The notes under the pieces were generated by a model. The model did no database searches, was not told the origin of the DNA, and saw only the letters and a list, made by a program, of their open reading frames with translations. A DNA stretch of 64,000 nucleotides from assembly GCA_015501055.1 (NCBI GenBank), contig JADNYV010000100.1, forward strand, positions 1-64,000, given 5' to 3'. Shown one piece after another: positions 52,612-64,000 of the stretch. This DNA comes from Mucidula mucida (taxonomy: Eukaryota; Basidiomycota; Agaricomycetes; Agaricales; Physalacriaceae). Each line of letters begins with the position of its first letter. The stretch's first letter is position 1. Made by a program: the position numbers and the translations under genes.

Positions 52612-53411
52612 CTATCAACTTTTACACTCAACTAACCATAGGGGAGAACTACTCTTCCTCTCACGTGGATTGATCGAGTCGCCCGAAAACTCGAAGGCTA
52701 TACTTCTTCGACATCTGCCTCTTCTCCTGTCCATGCCCTAGTATGGGGCGGCGCGTCCAGATTTCTCGTGTAGACGTCATTTCTTTCTACCAAGAACCGT
52801 CGCCCATCGCGCTCGGATTCATATACTTCAATTCACGAACGCGGAGAGATTGATGCTCAGGTTTTATAAACAGTTCTGCAGGCGCCTCAAAATCGACTCG
52901 TTACCGAACCTCCACCAATGAGTACCGCCTGAGGAGTGCGAAGGGGGGTAATCGACGCTCAGTACTTAGGTTGTAAAGGCACATCTATGCCGTGAATTGA
53001 CCATCAACCTCGAGTTGTTCCTACCAAGAAAATGTAACTTCACCTTTTCTGACAATGTACACAACAAAACGTTTGGTTCTCTCTTACCTCAATGTTCCCC
53101 TCTCCTACTAGTGCCACGCCCAAGTAACATTTTGCCCAACAACAGGCTAAAGAAAATCGATTGAAAAGCAGGGGATCATCTATCTACATCATTGAGAGGG
53201 GGGAAAGAGCACTGTGGTACAACACTAAAGGATTGGCAGTATCGTGGAGAAGAAAGGAGCACAGAGTTACAACATCATAAAGGGACATCATGCCACAACG
53301 GAGCACTGTACATCAAAAAAAAGAAAAACAGCAAAAGAAATTACATCGAGAACGGGATTTTAACTCCCGCGTCGGAAAGGCGCTTGAAGACGGGAAGCAT
53401 ATGCGCCGTGA
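52612..53411. other. intergenic stretch before UbiA
   Basis: No supported gene. A purine-rich run around 53300-53345 precedes the 3' end of the UbiA gene. Confidence 0.45.
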
Positions 53412-54585
53412 TCAACCACATCTACAAAGATAATGAGATTCCCCCTGGCACGAGAAGAAGAGATAGAGACTGACGTTGTACCACCAATACGACTTGCGAT
53501 CCGCCTCCTCCGAGTAGTCCAAGCAGTACTTGACCATGGTGATGACGCCCAACGCCGCGAACCCTGCGGAGACAGGGATGGGGGGCTGCCAGTAGTACAC
53601 GAGGCCCCCCGTCCACGCATACACCAGGGCCATGAGCGACCAGCGGCCGAACCATTGAGGCAGCATGATCGCGAGCGTTTTACGTCCAATGGCCGCATCA
53701 CCAGAGCGGTCGCGGAAATCCTGCGCGTGGCCCTAGAAACTCCATGATTGATGATGAATGATGAGAGATAACAACGGGCATGGCTTACAGTAGTGGTGTG
53801 AATGACGCCGCTGAGGATGACGGCGATGGCAGACGTCTGCGAGAGTGGCTTGTTGTGATCTATCGTCGTTCAGACACCCCGCGCAAAGACAGAAAATGTT
53901 CGCGTTCTCACCAAAGACTACCGTAGTTCCCCAGCAGTAGCAGACATAGCCGATCGAGCCCAAGAAGGATTTGAGGAACCAGTTTCTTGACAACCCGACT
54001 TCGTTGTAGGCGACGATGGCGACGAGGTACAGGACGCTGCATGCCACGAGACCATGATAGATGCTATACAAAAACGATAGCGCGAAAACGACCTGGTAGA
54101 GGATCTGTGCGTCGGCCAGCGAGATGCGCCCGGACACGATGGGTCTATTGGGCTTGGCAAGTCGGTCCTCCTCGAGCCCGACCATCTCGGATAGACATCA
54201 GCATATATGGCGGTGGATGGAGAAGGGGGAGGGCGCGTACCTGATTCTTGATCTAGGGGAGTACATATAAGCGGCGTTGAGCTCATGGATGAGTGAACAT
54301 ACCTCGAAGGAGATCAAGTGGAGCTCCATCCAGACAAAGCCTTGGATGAAAGACCAGAGGTCTGTCGGTCCGGCTAGGACCATCGCTACCGCGAGCTAGA
54401 GAAAAAAAAGGGCGTCAGATCAACCGAAGTTGGGAGGAAATGGTGCGCACGGTGGGCCCGATGATTGGCACAACGTCGGATTGGCTGAATAGGAAGGCGG
54501 TGTACGTCTTTTCGACGACCGTGGAGAGGATATCATGAAAGGAGGTCGTGAAGGTCGTGAGTGACGAGTTCCAAGAGGACTTCAT
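53412..54585 (-). CDS. UbiA-family prenyltransferase
   Basis: Membrane enzyme that transfers a prenyl chain onto an acceptor. Exons: MKSSWNSSLTTFTTSFHDIL to VVPIIGPT; LAVAMVLAGPTDLWSFIQGF to HLISFE; a 12 bp exon IKNQ; MVGLEEDRLAKPNRPIVSGR to GYVCYCWGTTVVF; then DHNKPLSQTSAIAVILSGVI; and GHAQDFRDRSGDAAIGRKTL to the end. The first Mg-binding motif N-Q-x3-L-E-E-D spans the microexon junction, and the second is D-F-R-D-R-S-G-D. Both are complete. About eight membrane spans and roughly 300 residues, usual for the family. In Agaricomycetes such enzymes act in ubiquinone-like or terpenoid pathways; the acceptor is not deducible. Its neighbour is a decayed FAD monooxygenase. All splice sites are canonical. 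Confidence 0.85.
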
Positions 54586-55719
54586 CCTATTCTATGGGGA
54601 AGAAGAGGGAGAAAAAAGAAATGTACAAGTGGGACGGGAGTGCGGCACAGTCTAGACAATTCGCAAGGCCCAGTCCCTTTTTAAAACAGAAGCCAGGATA
54701 CGGAAACGAGCGTCGCCCATGAATGTTAGGCGAACTTCCAGAGTCGGTCGGTTCAAACATTACTCTCGGAGGTAAGGAATGCGTGCTGATAATCCAGTGT
54801 GGACTAGTCCACAAGCTCGCGCGTCCCTACGACACAGATGTTGGTGTGCACCCTGACATGACGAGAGAGGAAGGGGAATTAATCGATTCCCTAGTAAGCC
54901 CAAAGGGTCGCCTTGACACCTAACCAATCTGCCCCATTCATAACAGACTCCAGAGAAAAAAGCATGGTATAGTAGGGTAGACGTGATGTATTCTCCATGG
55001 GATTTGCGCCCGTCTCCAGAGAAGTGCTGACATTTCCCAAACTCGCGCGCGTTCCATACGCTCGCCTTTCTCGTAATGACATAGTGGTCGCTGAAGTAGT
55101 AGTTCGATCAGGCACTAAAAATTTGCTTCCGTTTGCTTCCGTCGTTCAACCGAGTCCCGAGTCCCGACGATCAATGTTCCTTGCGCGGACCGAGCCGAGG
55201 ACGACCATCATGCAAAGGGCGGTCGCCGGCCCAGCGCGCGCTCCCCCCTCCCAGTTAATTGATTTTGAATGCAGAACATGCAAGAGATGTCGACGATGTC
55301 AACATGTCGATATGTCCCCTTGCTCCCTAACCATTACTCCGAGCCTCGGTGATTGCGAAGTCTTCGCCCAACCACGTCCCCACAAACAAACAGAAACTAC
55401 CATTCGGGGGCAACATGATCCACCAAATCAATCAATCCAAGTACGCTAAAAGAAATTCATTTTATTCATCTCCATCCAAGAACCCAACCAGCCAACCAAA
55501 AAGAAAAAACGAGGAAATAGCATGGACGAATATAGTCTAGGTCGCGCGTATGTTGCCGTTCGCACCAACTAAGTAACTCCATTAAGCAGCTCGGTTGTGT
55601 CTTCCCCAATCCAACCACCACTCATCAACGGCCGGCGTCTTTAGCATCATAATTGAACAGCACGATCCAGCTAGTCCACATCGCCGCGAGCTCCTCTGCA
55701 TGCTCGTCCGGCCCGCGTT
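54586..55719. other. intergenic stretch between UbiA and the monooxygenase
   Basis: Holds the UbiA promoter side. Open frames are short and unconvincing. A polypyrimidine/polypurine mix and repeated gaggg-type words are present but no element is recognised. Confidence 0.45.
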
Positions 55720-57811
55720 CGCTATAGCAAGCGTCTGCCTAAACCCATGGTCGCGCAAGTCGCGCTGCGGCCCCGGCGGGACAGCAAACCCTGTATCTCG
55801 CTGCGCTCCGTCGCCCTGGTCCTATTAAACCGAATCTCGTTATACCCGCTAAACAGAGACGCGATGTCTGATCTGCTAGTGATCCGCGTAAACAGATGGC
55901 CAAGCGTAAAGGCGTCTTCCACCTAAGATGTAAAACAGTACTAAGAGACATGTAATCATTGATAGGCTCAACGACTCACAGCGAGCGCACTAAACACACA
56001 CACACGCGGCCGGGTTTCAACACTTGCATAATATGTATGTACGAGAAGATAGAGCTCACGCGTTGTAGGTGCCATTAATCTGATAAGAAGCAGGTTAGCG
56101 GCAGTTTTGAAGTCCATTGAGATTGCTTACTGGGGCTGCATGGGCCGCGTCGCCGATAACCACAGCCTTCCCATGTACATCGACAAAAGTGTCGAGATGG
56201 TTGACTACCTGGACCGTCGGATGCGCGCGGTCCGACAGATCGAAGAGCTTCCTCAACCCGCGCCACTCCTCAGTAAACACCCTCCAGGGTTCCCAAAACA
56301 CAAAAGTCCGCTTACAGCGGGGCGTACTCCGCCATAGCAGGCTGCAGCGGCATGTCCTCTGACCAATCCTTATCCTCGTCATGCTGCGACGGCGTGGTCG
56401 TTTTCGAGAGCGCCAGGACGTAGAGATTGCCGTGCTAGAGGGGGGGGGAAACCCTTCAACCACCACGCGCCGGGAGTTTGCGAAGAACCACGTCCACTTA
56501 CTCTGCCGCCCATCAAACTGTACCCGTCGCCCATCCATATGGTAGACTGCTAAGTGCTCTTCGTCAGAAAAGGAAAATCGCTTAAGTACTTGGGAAGCTA
56601 GTGATGAGTACAGCTGAAGCGGCCGCTAAGGGAGCCAGGCCTTTGTGGTTGCGCAGGTCGGATATCGGTACGGTTATACAGGTGCTGCCTCACACTCAAT
56701 AAAGCTCCACCGGTAACAAGCCGAAGACCCACCTCGCGATTTCACGTATGGGAGGGATAACATTTCCATTCGTATCCGCGTCGTCATCCTCATCATCCTA
56801 GCTTGTCTTGCGAGAGTATGAAGTCGCGCACGATACTATTACGTCCGTCCGCACCAACGATCTAGAGTACACCGCGTCGTCAGTCAACGAACACATGTGC
56901 GCGTTAATTCGCACTATATCTCCTTCAACCCTCTCTCCCCCAGTCGACACGACAACCGCTGGGCCGTCCTCGCTCGTCTCAACGCGCTCCACCCTAAACT
57001 TGTCACTTCAAGCTCTTCACAATGCTCCCAAAGTAAGCAGCATAGGTCGTAGTGCTACATCCAAAAAAGCCTCCACCCACCCAAACTGTAAACGCAAAGA
57101 TAACACGAACGGGAATCATACAACAGGCCGAGTTAGATCCGACATGACTTGAGGATCGAAGCTCATCACAGCAAGCTGCGAAACTATGTGAACTATCTGA
57201 CATTTTACCTCTTCACAATTTCTGCTCAGGGAAAGGCGCACCGACGACTCCGGAGTGACCTATTACTGCATTTGGGTCAATCCCGTATTTTTTCAGCTTC
57301 GGATCTTGTGAATCCAGTGCGAATCGGCCCTTCTCGACGAGTACGTGAGCAAAAAGCCGGAGTTCACATAGTTTCGCAGCTTGCTGTAAGCCGTGACGTT
57401 TCCGCTAGAAAGCAAAGGAAATCATACGCCCCCCTCGTGAACATACGATTGCCGAAAGCAAAAAAGAGATTAAAAACCTGATCGAAATGCCAACCTGAAA
57501 AGCAAACATTCGTAAAACACGACGTACCCAGAACACTGAGTCCCTCTTCTCCTTCAACAGCGCGTCCATCCCAGGATACGCATGCCGCATCAGTCGCGCC
57601 ATATTCGTTGGCACCCTCAGCCCGCCATCGCGGCTCGTCTACAGTGAAGACGTGAGCGCACACGCACGCCATTGCGGGAAACACACCACACACACCTTCT
57701 CCAAACGATCATTCATCTCCAAGACAATTACGTCGTGGCCAGCCTTCGCCAGCACGTCAGCCCCGCAACGCTACCTCCCACCATGATAAACTTGAGCGTA
57801 ACGAACGACAT
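55720..57811 (-). pseudogene. FAD-dependent monooxygenase, decayed
   Basis: Starts at 57811 with MSFVTLKFIMVGGSVAG, the Gly-rich FAD loop. The frame then breaks and GHDVIVLEMNDRLEKV follows in another frame, with part of the loop missing. Next: GLRVPTNMARLMRHAYPGMD, VETSEDGPAVVVSTGGERVE, then HLDTFVDVHGKAVVIGDAAH (second FAD motif GDAAH), and VEDAFTLGHLFTRITSRSDI with RFNRTRATERSEIQGL near the end. This order is that of salicylate-hydroxylase-type aromatic monooxygenases. Multiple shifts and stops show it is dead. It may have accompanied the UbiA gene in a small pathway. Confidence 0.75.
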
Positions 57812-58578
57812 CCTCTTGGTCGTGGTCAATATCAACAGCCCCTAGGCGCTGCTGTCTTCAAGGGCGGCCTGTCGTGCCGTCCATGTCATGTCATTACAGC
57901 CCTTTCCTCGCCAAGTAATACAAAAAATCGGTTGGCTGGAATGACATAACGGTTAATAACACCATTTGGGAGCACTCCCGAGCGCCCAAGAATTGGGCCA
58001 CACAGTAACAATCCTGCCTAGTCGTCGCACAATACCTTAAGCTTCGAATACATGATAATCATTCATAGTGAACACTTACTGGTGCTTTTCATTTCCAACA
58101 GTAGTCCTCCTTTCTAAGGACGTCAGGTTCGACGGCGAACATGGCCGGACCAAGAAAAAGTAGCAAACCAAGGTGACATAAACGTACCGTAACGTAGCCC
58201 AGATGCAAAGATAGCATTTGCGCGTTCTGATAGGTTCTGATCAGTGATTGTAAGTAAGGGCACATAATCAGCACATCACGAAGCTGTAATGCTCCGAGCC
58301 TCCAGGCCGCTGTACGGATGTTGACTTGAGGGCATTCCTCACAAGTGCTTCGCTTGATAGACCGTCGACCATGCTAGACCAGCTCAGAACACCTCGCACT
58401 CGGATAACAACACAATGCATGTTGAGAACACTTGACCTGAATTTCGCGCATACGTCCGTACATACATACTAGTTTGCATAAGGGCATAGAAGGAGGGAAA
58501 GGAAACCTACGTCAATGTCAACGAACAGAACAGGAACCAAATGGAGCGACGCACATGTAATAATACAGCTCGAGGGTG
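57812..58578. other. intergenic stretch before CNOT11
   Basis: No gene seen. A minus-strand frame at 58089-58274 has no recognisable features. Confidence 0.45.
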
Positions 58579-60072
58579 TTACATCCTCACAGCAGCCAAC
58601 AACCTGTAGAGCGCATTCGCCTCCTCAAACCGAGAATGCCGTAGGCTAAAATGCGACATCTCCGCCGTATCCTCGTCCGACATAGGGTCCACAATTCCGA
58701 GTTTGATGAGTGATGTGTAGAACCGGCAGAGCTACCCTCATCTTCAGCATACAGCAAATCCGAAGGGAAATATAGCACCCACATGTTGAACGCCCATGGC
58801 GAACCGGTCGTCATTAATCAGACCCTCTTTTTCTTGAATCTCAGCATGGTCGAGCCAGTTGATACATTCCAGAATAAAGCGACCCAGAACTTCTGAGCGT
58901 ATGAGGTCCGCGACGGAGGTCGTCCCATCGGCGGCAGTAGTAGGATCGCGTAGAAGGCGTCCCATGAGATCGAAGGAAGGTAGCGTCGGAGGAAGGGTAG
59001 GCAGCACGTCGAGGAAGGGCGAGGGTAGACTGAGGTCGGCCGCATCGGCGGATGTGGTGACGGAGAGCAGAGCGACGAAGAGGGGATGCGCGAGGGTGGG
59101 GTTGTGGGTCACGATGGAGGGCAGGTCAAAAGGCGTTATGAGTCTGGCAGAAGCTACAGATGCCATTGAAGGTAGTACAATCTGGGGCGATTAGCTCTGG
59201 CGTGTCTATCATGGCAAGAAGTATTCACCCGTTGTTCGGATAAAGACAGAACGCGTTTACGGGCCTCAAGGAGGAGTTTGATCGCATGGGCGACGCGCTC
59301 GTTGGCGCTATCGATTTCGGCTGTGACGGCGGTGGGGGTATTAGTATTGATATTCCGGTGTGAGTCTTGAGTAAAGTCATTTCTACAAGGGGATTAGACG
59401 CGTTTATTTTCAGGGCATGAAACTCACAGGTCAGTTTCGTTAACGTACAGGGTATTGTCGAGGAGTAAATTAGTCGCTCTAAGTTTCGGTGGAAGAGGCG
59501 AAGTAGCTAGGGTGCTTGGCGAGTAAGGGCCAATCTAACCACAGAGTCAACAAGAGTCAAGTCATGGTAATGTTTTCACGTACATCACTTCCATCGCCCT
59601 TTAGTATCTTCCACAAGACCCAGACTAGCTGCTCATTAGGCGAGACATCGCCAACATTGGCAGCATTGACCGCCTTTTCGCGCTCAGCAAGGAACGTCAC
59701 GAAGAGAGCCGACTTGAACGGGTTGATTGCGATAGGATGGGGCGAGTACAGATAATACAGAATAAAAGAGACAAGGATCCGCTGAGCTGCCTGCCGTCCA
59801 GGTCCATCAGCAGCCGGTAACATATCAGCCTGCGAACGCACCTCGGACGGTGCATGGGGATCCAGCAGCGGCAGCAGCACGTCCAGTGCCAGTTGGAACC
59901 GCGACGTCGGCTGCACGAGCTGGATAAAGGCCTGCGCGGCGGTCGAGCAGGGCAATGAGTAGCCCCGAGACAGAAGGTGACCGATGGCGCCTCGGACCGG
60001 ATCAGCAGCAGGGGGAGACAGCGGCGGCGATGGGAGAGGCGCGCGCGCCATGGATACGAGGGCCGTTGACAT
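58579..60072 (-). CDS. CNOT11: CCR4-NOT complex subunit 11 homologue
   Basis: Subunit of the mRNA deadenylase complex, which binds the NOT1 scaffold with CNOT10. The start is chosen at ATG 60072 (MSTALVSMARAPLPSPPLSP); an ATG 59 codons upstream is in frame but less like the family. Exon 1 has HLLSRGYSLPCSTAAQAFIQ, then SRFQLALDVLLPLLDPHA and PNEQLVWVLWKILKGDGSDV. Further exons give LGPYSPSTLATSPLPPKLRA and ARKRVLSLSEQR. The DUF2363-type end has LPSFDLMGRLLRDPTTAADG, SEVLGRFILECINWLDHAEI and KEGLINDDRFAMGVQH. After a final intron comes LCRFYTSLIKLGIVDPMSDE, then RFEEANALYRLLAAVRM and stop at 58579. All parts are in order with usable splice sites. Probably a single-copy housekeeping gene. Confidence 0.85.
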
Positions 60073-61954
60073 CGACCGCGACGACGACGGAGCAGCGTTC
60101 AGCAACGTGCACGGCGATGATGACAGTGAGTGCAGGGCCGTGGGCGGACTTTTAACATGATCGGTAACTGCCACCAAGCCACATTTGGGCATAGCCTTCC
60201 TTCTCATATGAACGTTGCGAGACAAATGCGTAAAACAAAATGGCTTCAAGAAGAAGCTCTCGTAAACTCATGCTCGTCAATCTGTCTTCAGACACGGACT
60301 GAGTCTTGCTACACCCAAGGCACCCATGTAGTGATCTGCTGGCTCTGGCTTCAAGCCATGCCTGCCATGGATCAGCCGTACTTGAGCCAGAGCCAAGCCA
60401 GGCCATGACGACGGCTTGATAGTACCTACGGCCTGGCCTCGCATTCCTGAGGCCGTACGCCAGCCTTCAAGCCATGGCTTTGTTTGAGGAGGCACAACAA
60501 GTTACAACTCTCGAAAGATCAGTTATCGTGGAATAATTCGGTCCGAATACAGTTATTGAGCTTCCCCATAACTGATTTCGGCACTGCGCTCATCAATAAC
60601 CAAAATTCGGAATGCGCCTCACACCGACTCTCCCGCTTCCATGGAGCCCAATCGGCTTCACATTGGGTATGGTAGACCTTTTCGCCTCGCATTTGTAGTT
60701 GTGCGGCCTGAGGCAGCGCTGAACCTGTGGTTCTCTAAATCGAGGGTGAGGTCATCATGACGGAAAACACCTCAGAGCCTACATTGAAGGTATAGGCTAG
60801 TATTAAGTACTTAGTAGAAGTAGCATATCATACACTATCAGACGTAGCGCTCCTGTAGTAAATGATGATATAGTCAAATCAGCTATGAGATCCTACGTGT
60901 TGTCTGACGTGCGCTCCTCGTACCGGTCATATCCTCGGGTGAATCGTGCAGTAGACTTCTCGGCATCATCGTCGTTCACGAAGGCGGGAGGGGTGAACGA
61001 CGATGATGGCTGGACGAGAAAGGAGTTCCCCGTTTCCGATCGCTTACGCGTACTTTTCAGGTGACGGAGTGCGCATACACACCAAGCTCAGTGATCGGGA
61101 GGCGGGCATCCCAACTTCAGTTATCTCATAAGAGCTTCCCTCAATTTTAGTTATTGAGGCCGATTTTAGTTATTGGTATAAGTATCACTAATCATACGAG
61201 AGGTGTATATACTTTTGTTTGAGTGCTGAGATAGGCGGAATTGAGGTAGATGACAATGAAAATACCGGTCGCACCTAATCCTTACGTCAATTATGGTCTT
61301 AACGGTGCTCATGGGGTCGTTCCCTTGTCGGTCAGGTACGATGAATTCTCTTGTTGCACACGGACTTCTAGGTGGCGCATATTCCTAGACGGTATTGTCC
61401 TGGATCTCAGATAAGAAATGAGGGTGCATACACTCGTATACCCTCAAGACAAAGATATTTGAGCATCCGCTTTCCCCCGCCGCATCCCGCCATATCCCGC
61501 CCAAGCCACGGCTCAGACCGTGAGTTATGGGTTCTGGCCTCGCTTGAAAGATGTTGAATCCGGAGCTTTGGAAGGCCAAGCCAAGCCGGTGGCTTCATGC
61601 CAAAGCCGGGCCACCAGATCACTAGACCCATGGTGTCCCGCTGAACGACGCGCATGCCCTACATCAGGGTTTACTACCCCGTCTTTCTTGTACAGTATCT
61701 ATCGATAGTGGCAAGAAACGTCTTGTATCTCGCCCAGTCGTCGCATCTAACACAGTCGGTCTGTCGCGAAAATAGTTCATGTATTGGGATAGTGATACAA
61801 CGTAACATTACAGTCTCTCCCACCCCGTGAGAACCTCGTTTCCTTCGTACAGGTTGCTGATCACGGGCGCATATAGCTCCCGTCTTTTCCGACGCGAGTC
61901 TATGATTTCTGGTCTCGAAGTAAGTCGAATTTGATGTATCCGGTGACCGTGGCC
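60073..61954. other. long intergenic stretch with aagcca-rich segments
   Basis: Two segments (60330-60480 and 61500-61620) repeat short words such as ggcttcaagccatg, aagccatgg and gccaagccaag in both orientations, so they can form hairpins. Around 60540-61160 the words agttattg(a) recur (cagttattgag, ttagttattgaggcc, ttagttattgg). No gene is supported. Confidence 0.45.
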
Positions 61955-63960
61955 TTTACTCTCTTCCTTTAGCGCCCACCCCGCTCGTTCCATTCGAGTC
62001 TACTAACGCGCTAGACTCGTTACTACACAGTATCCCGAGCTCATGGTCGCCCCTGGCGGGCACTGACGAAACGGGCCTAACAAGACTGAGGTCAATGAAA
62101 TGTTCGCGTAGGAAGGCGATAAGCCCGCGTGTAGTTTCTCCTTCAGTGGAAACCTCGGGGTATTCATCAAGTTGAACACCTCTGAATCGATGAAGAAGTC
62201 CGAAGGTCGATAGAGGTTTTCACGTCTATGGAATTGGCGGCAAAGAATGTCAGCGGTGGAATTTGTTAAGTAACAGCAACACAACGCACCAAATACGATC
62301 TTCAAAAGACTCACTCCAAATAGCAGAATGAAGAAGCCATTAAGTAGCGTCCAGAATCCTCCAAGCGCAGAGAGGCCCGCCCAGATGGACTTTTCCCTGT
62401 AATCCGCGTCGAAACTCCAGTTTCTGTAGTCGGCTTGCATGTATAGTTGTAGAGTCGCCGTGTCGTCGTTTGAGGATGATGATAATGGATCAGGTATGAG
62501 ATAAGGGATCTGAGCTACCAAGAAGTTCGCAGCCTAACGTCCGAAACTAAAAATTGACTCGCTGGAATAGAACGTGACTCACGGTACCAAATAGACTGGC
62601 TGCGATGTTGTCTTCGGGAAGTTGCTGCCGAATTGTAGTCTGAACAGCTCCCATGAGATGTACATTCGACACAAGTGGAATCGGAACAGTGTTTGCTAAA
62701 ATAGCGTTCACATCCGCCGTCAGCCCGACAGCCACATACACCGTTCTGCTGCGTGCATTGTTGTCGTAGTGGAAGTCGTCAAAGGAGCCTATAGGGTGCA
62801 AGGCGGAGAAGTTGACTCGGACGAACAAATCCGGCCAAATATCGTTGGATGGATAGTCTATGAGATCTACCTTTCATGTTAGTATGTTGTGATTTGCGCA
62901 ACTGCAAGAAGCGAGACTTACCATTCATAGTCTGCTGTTTAGCACTCCGTGCGAGTCTATTTGGGCAATCAATCTCGATCCCGGCAATCCGTGGGGTCAG
63001 AGCCACCCATGCTGAAATGGACTCGAGTCGAGACCAATATTTTCTAGTTCCATTACAGTCTGGTCCACTATACAAACCGGTCCATAGCGGTATTACATCC
63101 ACTGCGTCTTGAAAGTTCTGCATATTGTCGTCTAAAAAGCCGCTGGCCACGTCTTGGTCGGTGTATTCGTCTATCTGAACAAACTAAGGAGTAGAATGAG
63201 CATCATCTAGAACTTTGAGTGTGGCCGCTTACAACGAGGATTCTCCAGTTGCTGTCTGACTGTAGTCTGAGGTTATCGTGGACGACCAGCGTCGAATACC
63301 TTTTTGATGGCGTCAATCCGGCTTCATGAACAGGCTCCAGGATTACTGTCGTAACCGCAAAAGCCAACAGTACTAGAATCATGGCTACAGCGGACACGCC
63401 ACGCATCAGCACAATAGTCATCGACTCATCCCTGTCACTATACGTGAGAATCGACTCATGAGGCACAAACAAAGACGTACTGGAATACATGGCGAAAAAT
63501 CGTTCGCCCCGTAACGAGAGATAATCGACTGACACGACGCGCCCTTTCAGGGCACATTGTGGACATTGATAGGAAATCAAACGATTCCGTAAATGCCACG
63601 ATGAATCCCCAATCAGAACTCCGCCGGATAAGGGCGAGGACGCGAATGAGGAAAAGAGCCACGAGTGAGATCGCTTGGGCGTATATGCATATACAAAGCG
63701 TAATGGTGCTAGTGATGTCGTACTGATCGAAGTACCAGGTCCACGGTTGCACGAAACACGATGCTAGACGGTGACGTGAGCATCGTCCAGGGAGTGAGTC
63801 TAATAGCACCTACAAGTGATGATTTCACCGAGTGCGACCAGCATATCGAGATACACTGGCATGATAGGAAAAACACTAGAGCATCGCGTCCAGGACACAT
63901 CTGTCATCGATCCGTAGGCCCAAAATGTGCTCTTACCTGAGGACCTGATGAATGATAATC
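61955..63960 (-). CDS. uncharacterised multi-exon membrane protein, 5' partial
   Basis: Reading minus-strand exons in order: YLSLRGERFFAMYSSTSLFV; a membrane span MRGVSAVAMILVLLAFAVTT; HDNLRLQSDSNWRILV; after an intron FVQIDEYTDQDVASGFLDDN and IEIDCPNRLARSAKQQTMN; VDLIDYPSNDIWPDLFVRVN and ARSRTVYVAVGLTADVNAIL; AANFLVAQIPYLIPDPLSSS; a second span SALGGFWTLLNGFFILLFGV. Last comes STFGLLHRFRGVQLDEYPEV and TTRGLIAFLREHFIDLSLV. Introns are 50-65 bp. The layout (two spans around a large extracytoplasmic domain, then an F-G-L-x-H-x-F cytoplasmic tail) is one I associate with an unnamed Agaricomycete family. The phase at the last intron does not fit cleanly, so a lesion is possible. The start lies near or beyond the right edge. 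Confidence 0.6.
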
Positions 63961-64000
63961 GCCGGAGACACACAGAACACCGCGATAAAATACTTCCACT

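Overview
The window is nuclear DNA of a filamentous basidiomycete, most likely an Agaricomycete. Genes are broken by many short introns (about 45-60 bp, GTRNGY...YAG). The families seen are typical of that class: a CCR4-NOT subunit 11 homologue, a UbiA prenyltransferase, dynamin-like GTPases, HGD-type kinase-like proteins, and Ty3/Gypsy elements with a chromodomain integrase. I do not name a species.

Layout. 0.9-6.5 kb holds two 5' halves of one Gypsy family joined head to head. 7.9-10.1 kb holds a broken alginate-lyase-like gene and a convergent pair of isoprenylcysteine methyltransferase-like genes, both frameshifted. 10.2-11.7 kb is an unrecognised gene. 12.19-19.03 kb and 35.26-42.09 kb are two arms of a large inverted duplication. 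Each arm carries an unrecognised broken gene, a kinase-like gene, a solo MITE end and an MFS sugar transporter. The roughly 16 kb between the arms contains a Tc1/mariner element (19.03-28.47 kb) whose transposase core is replaced by a scrambled, palindromic copy of the first Gypsy family. It is followed by a single-copy block: tRNA-Asp, a phospholipid methyltransferase, an RRM protein, a second tRNA-Asp, and a third, decayed kinase-like copy.

42.1-52.4 kb is a dynamin-like pseudogene split by a different, nearly full-length Gypsy element (43.25-51.79 kb) that carries an extra ORF after integrase. The pseudogene is then cut off by a MITE (51.97-52.41 kb) with long terminal inverted repeats. 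From 52.5 kb on the sequence is more ordinary: a tRNA-Asp fragment, a UbiA prenyltransferase, a decayed FAD monooxygenase, CNOT11, and a membrane protein running off the right edge.

Overall, a small set of housekeeping genes (CNOT11, phospholipid methyltransferase, RRM protein, UbiA) sits among layers of transposon insertion, inverted duplication and gene decay. The relative order of events can be read in places. The MITE end was there before Tc1 entered it, and Tc1 before Gypsy entered it. The dynamin gene was hit by both a Gypsy element and a MITE. The most notable items are the inverted duplication with its divergence gradient and transposon-marked breakpoint, the palindromic Gypsy rearrangements, the additional ORF of the third Gypsy element, and the tRNA-Asp/MITE repeats. 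Several palindromes could in principle be assembly artefacts and should be verified with long reads.
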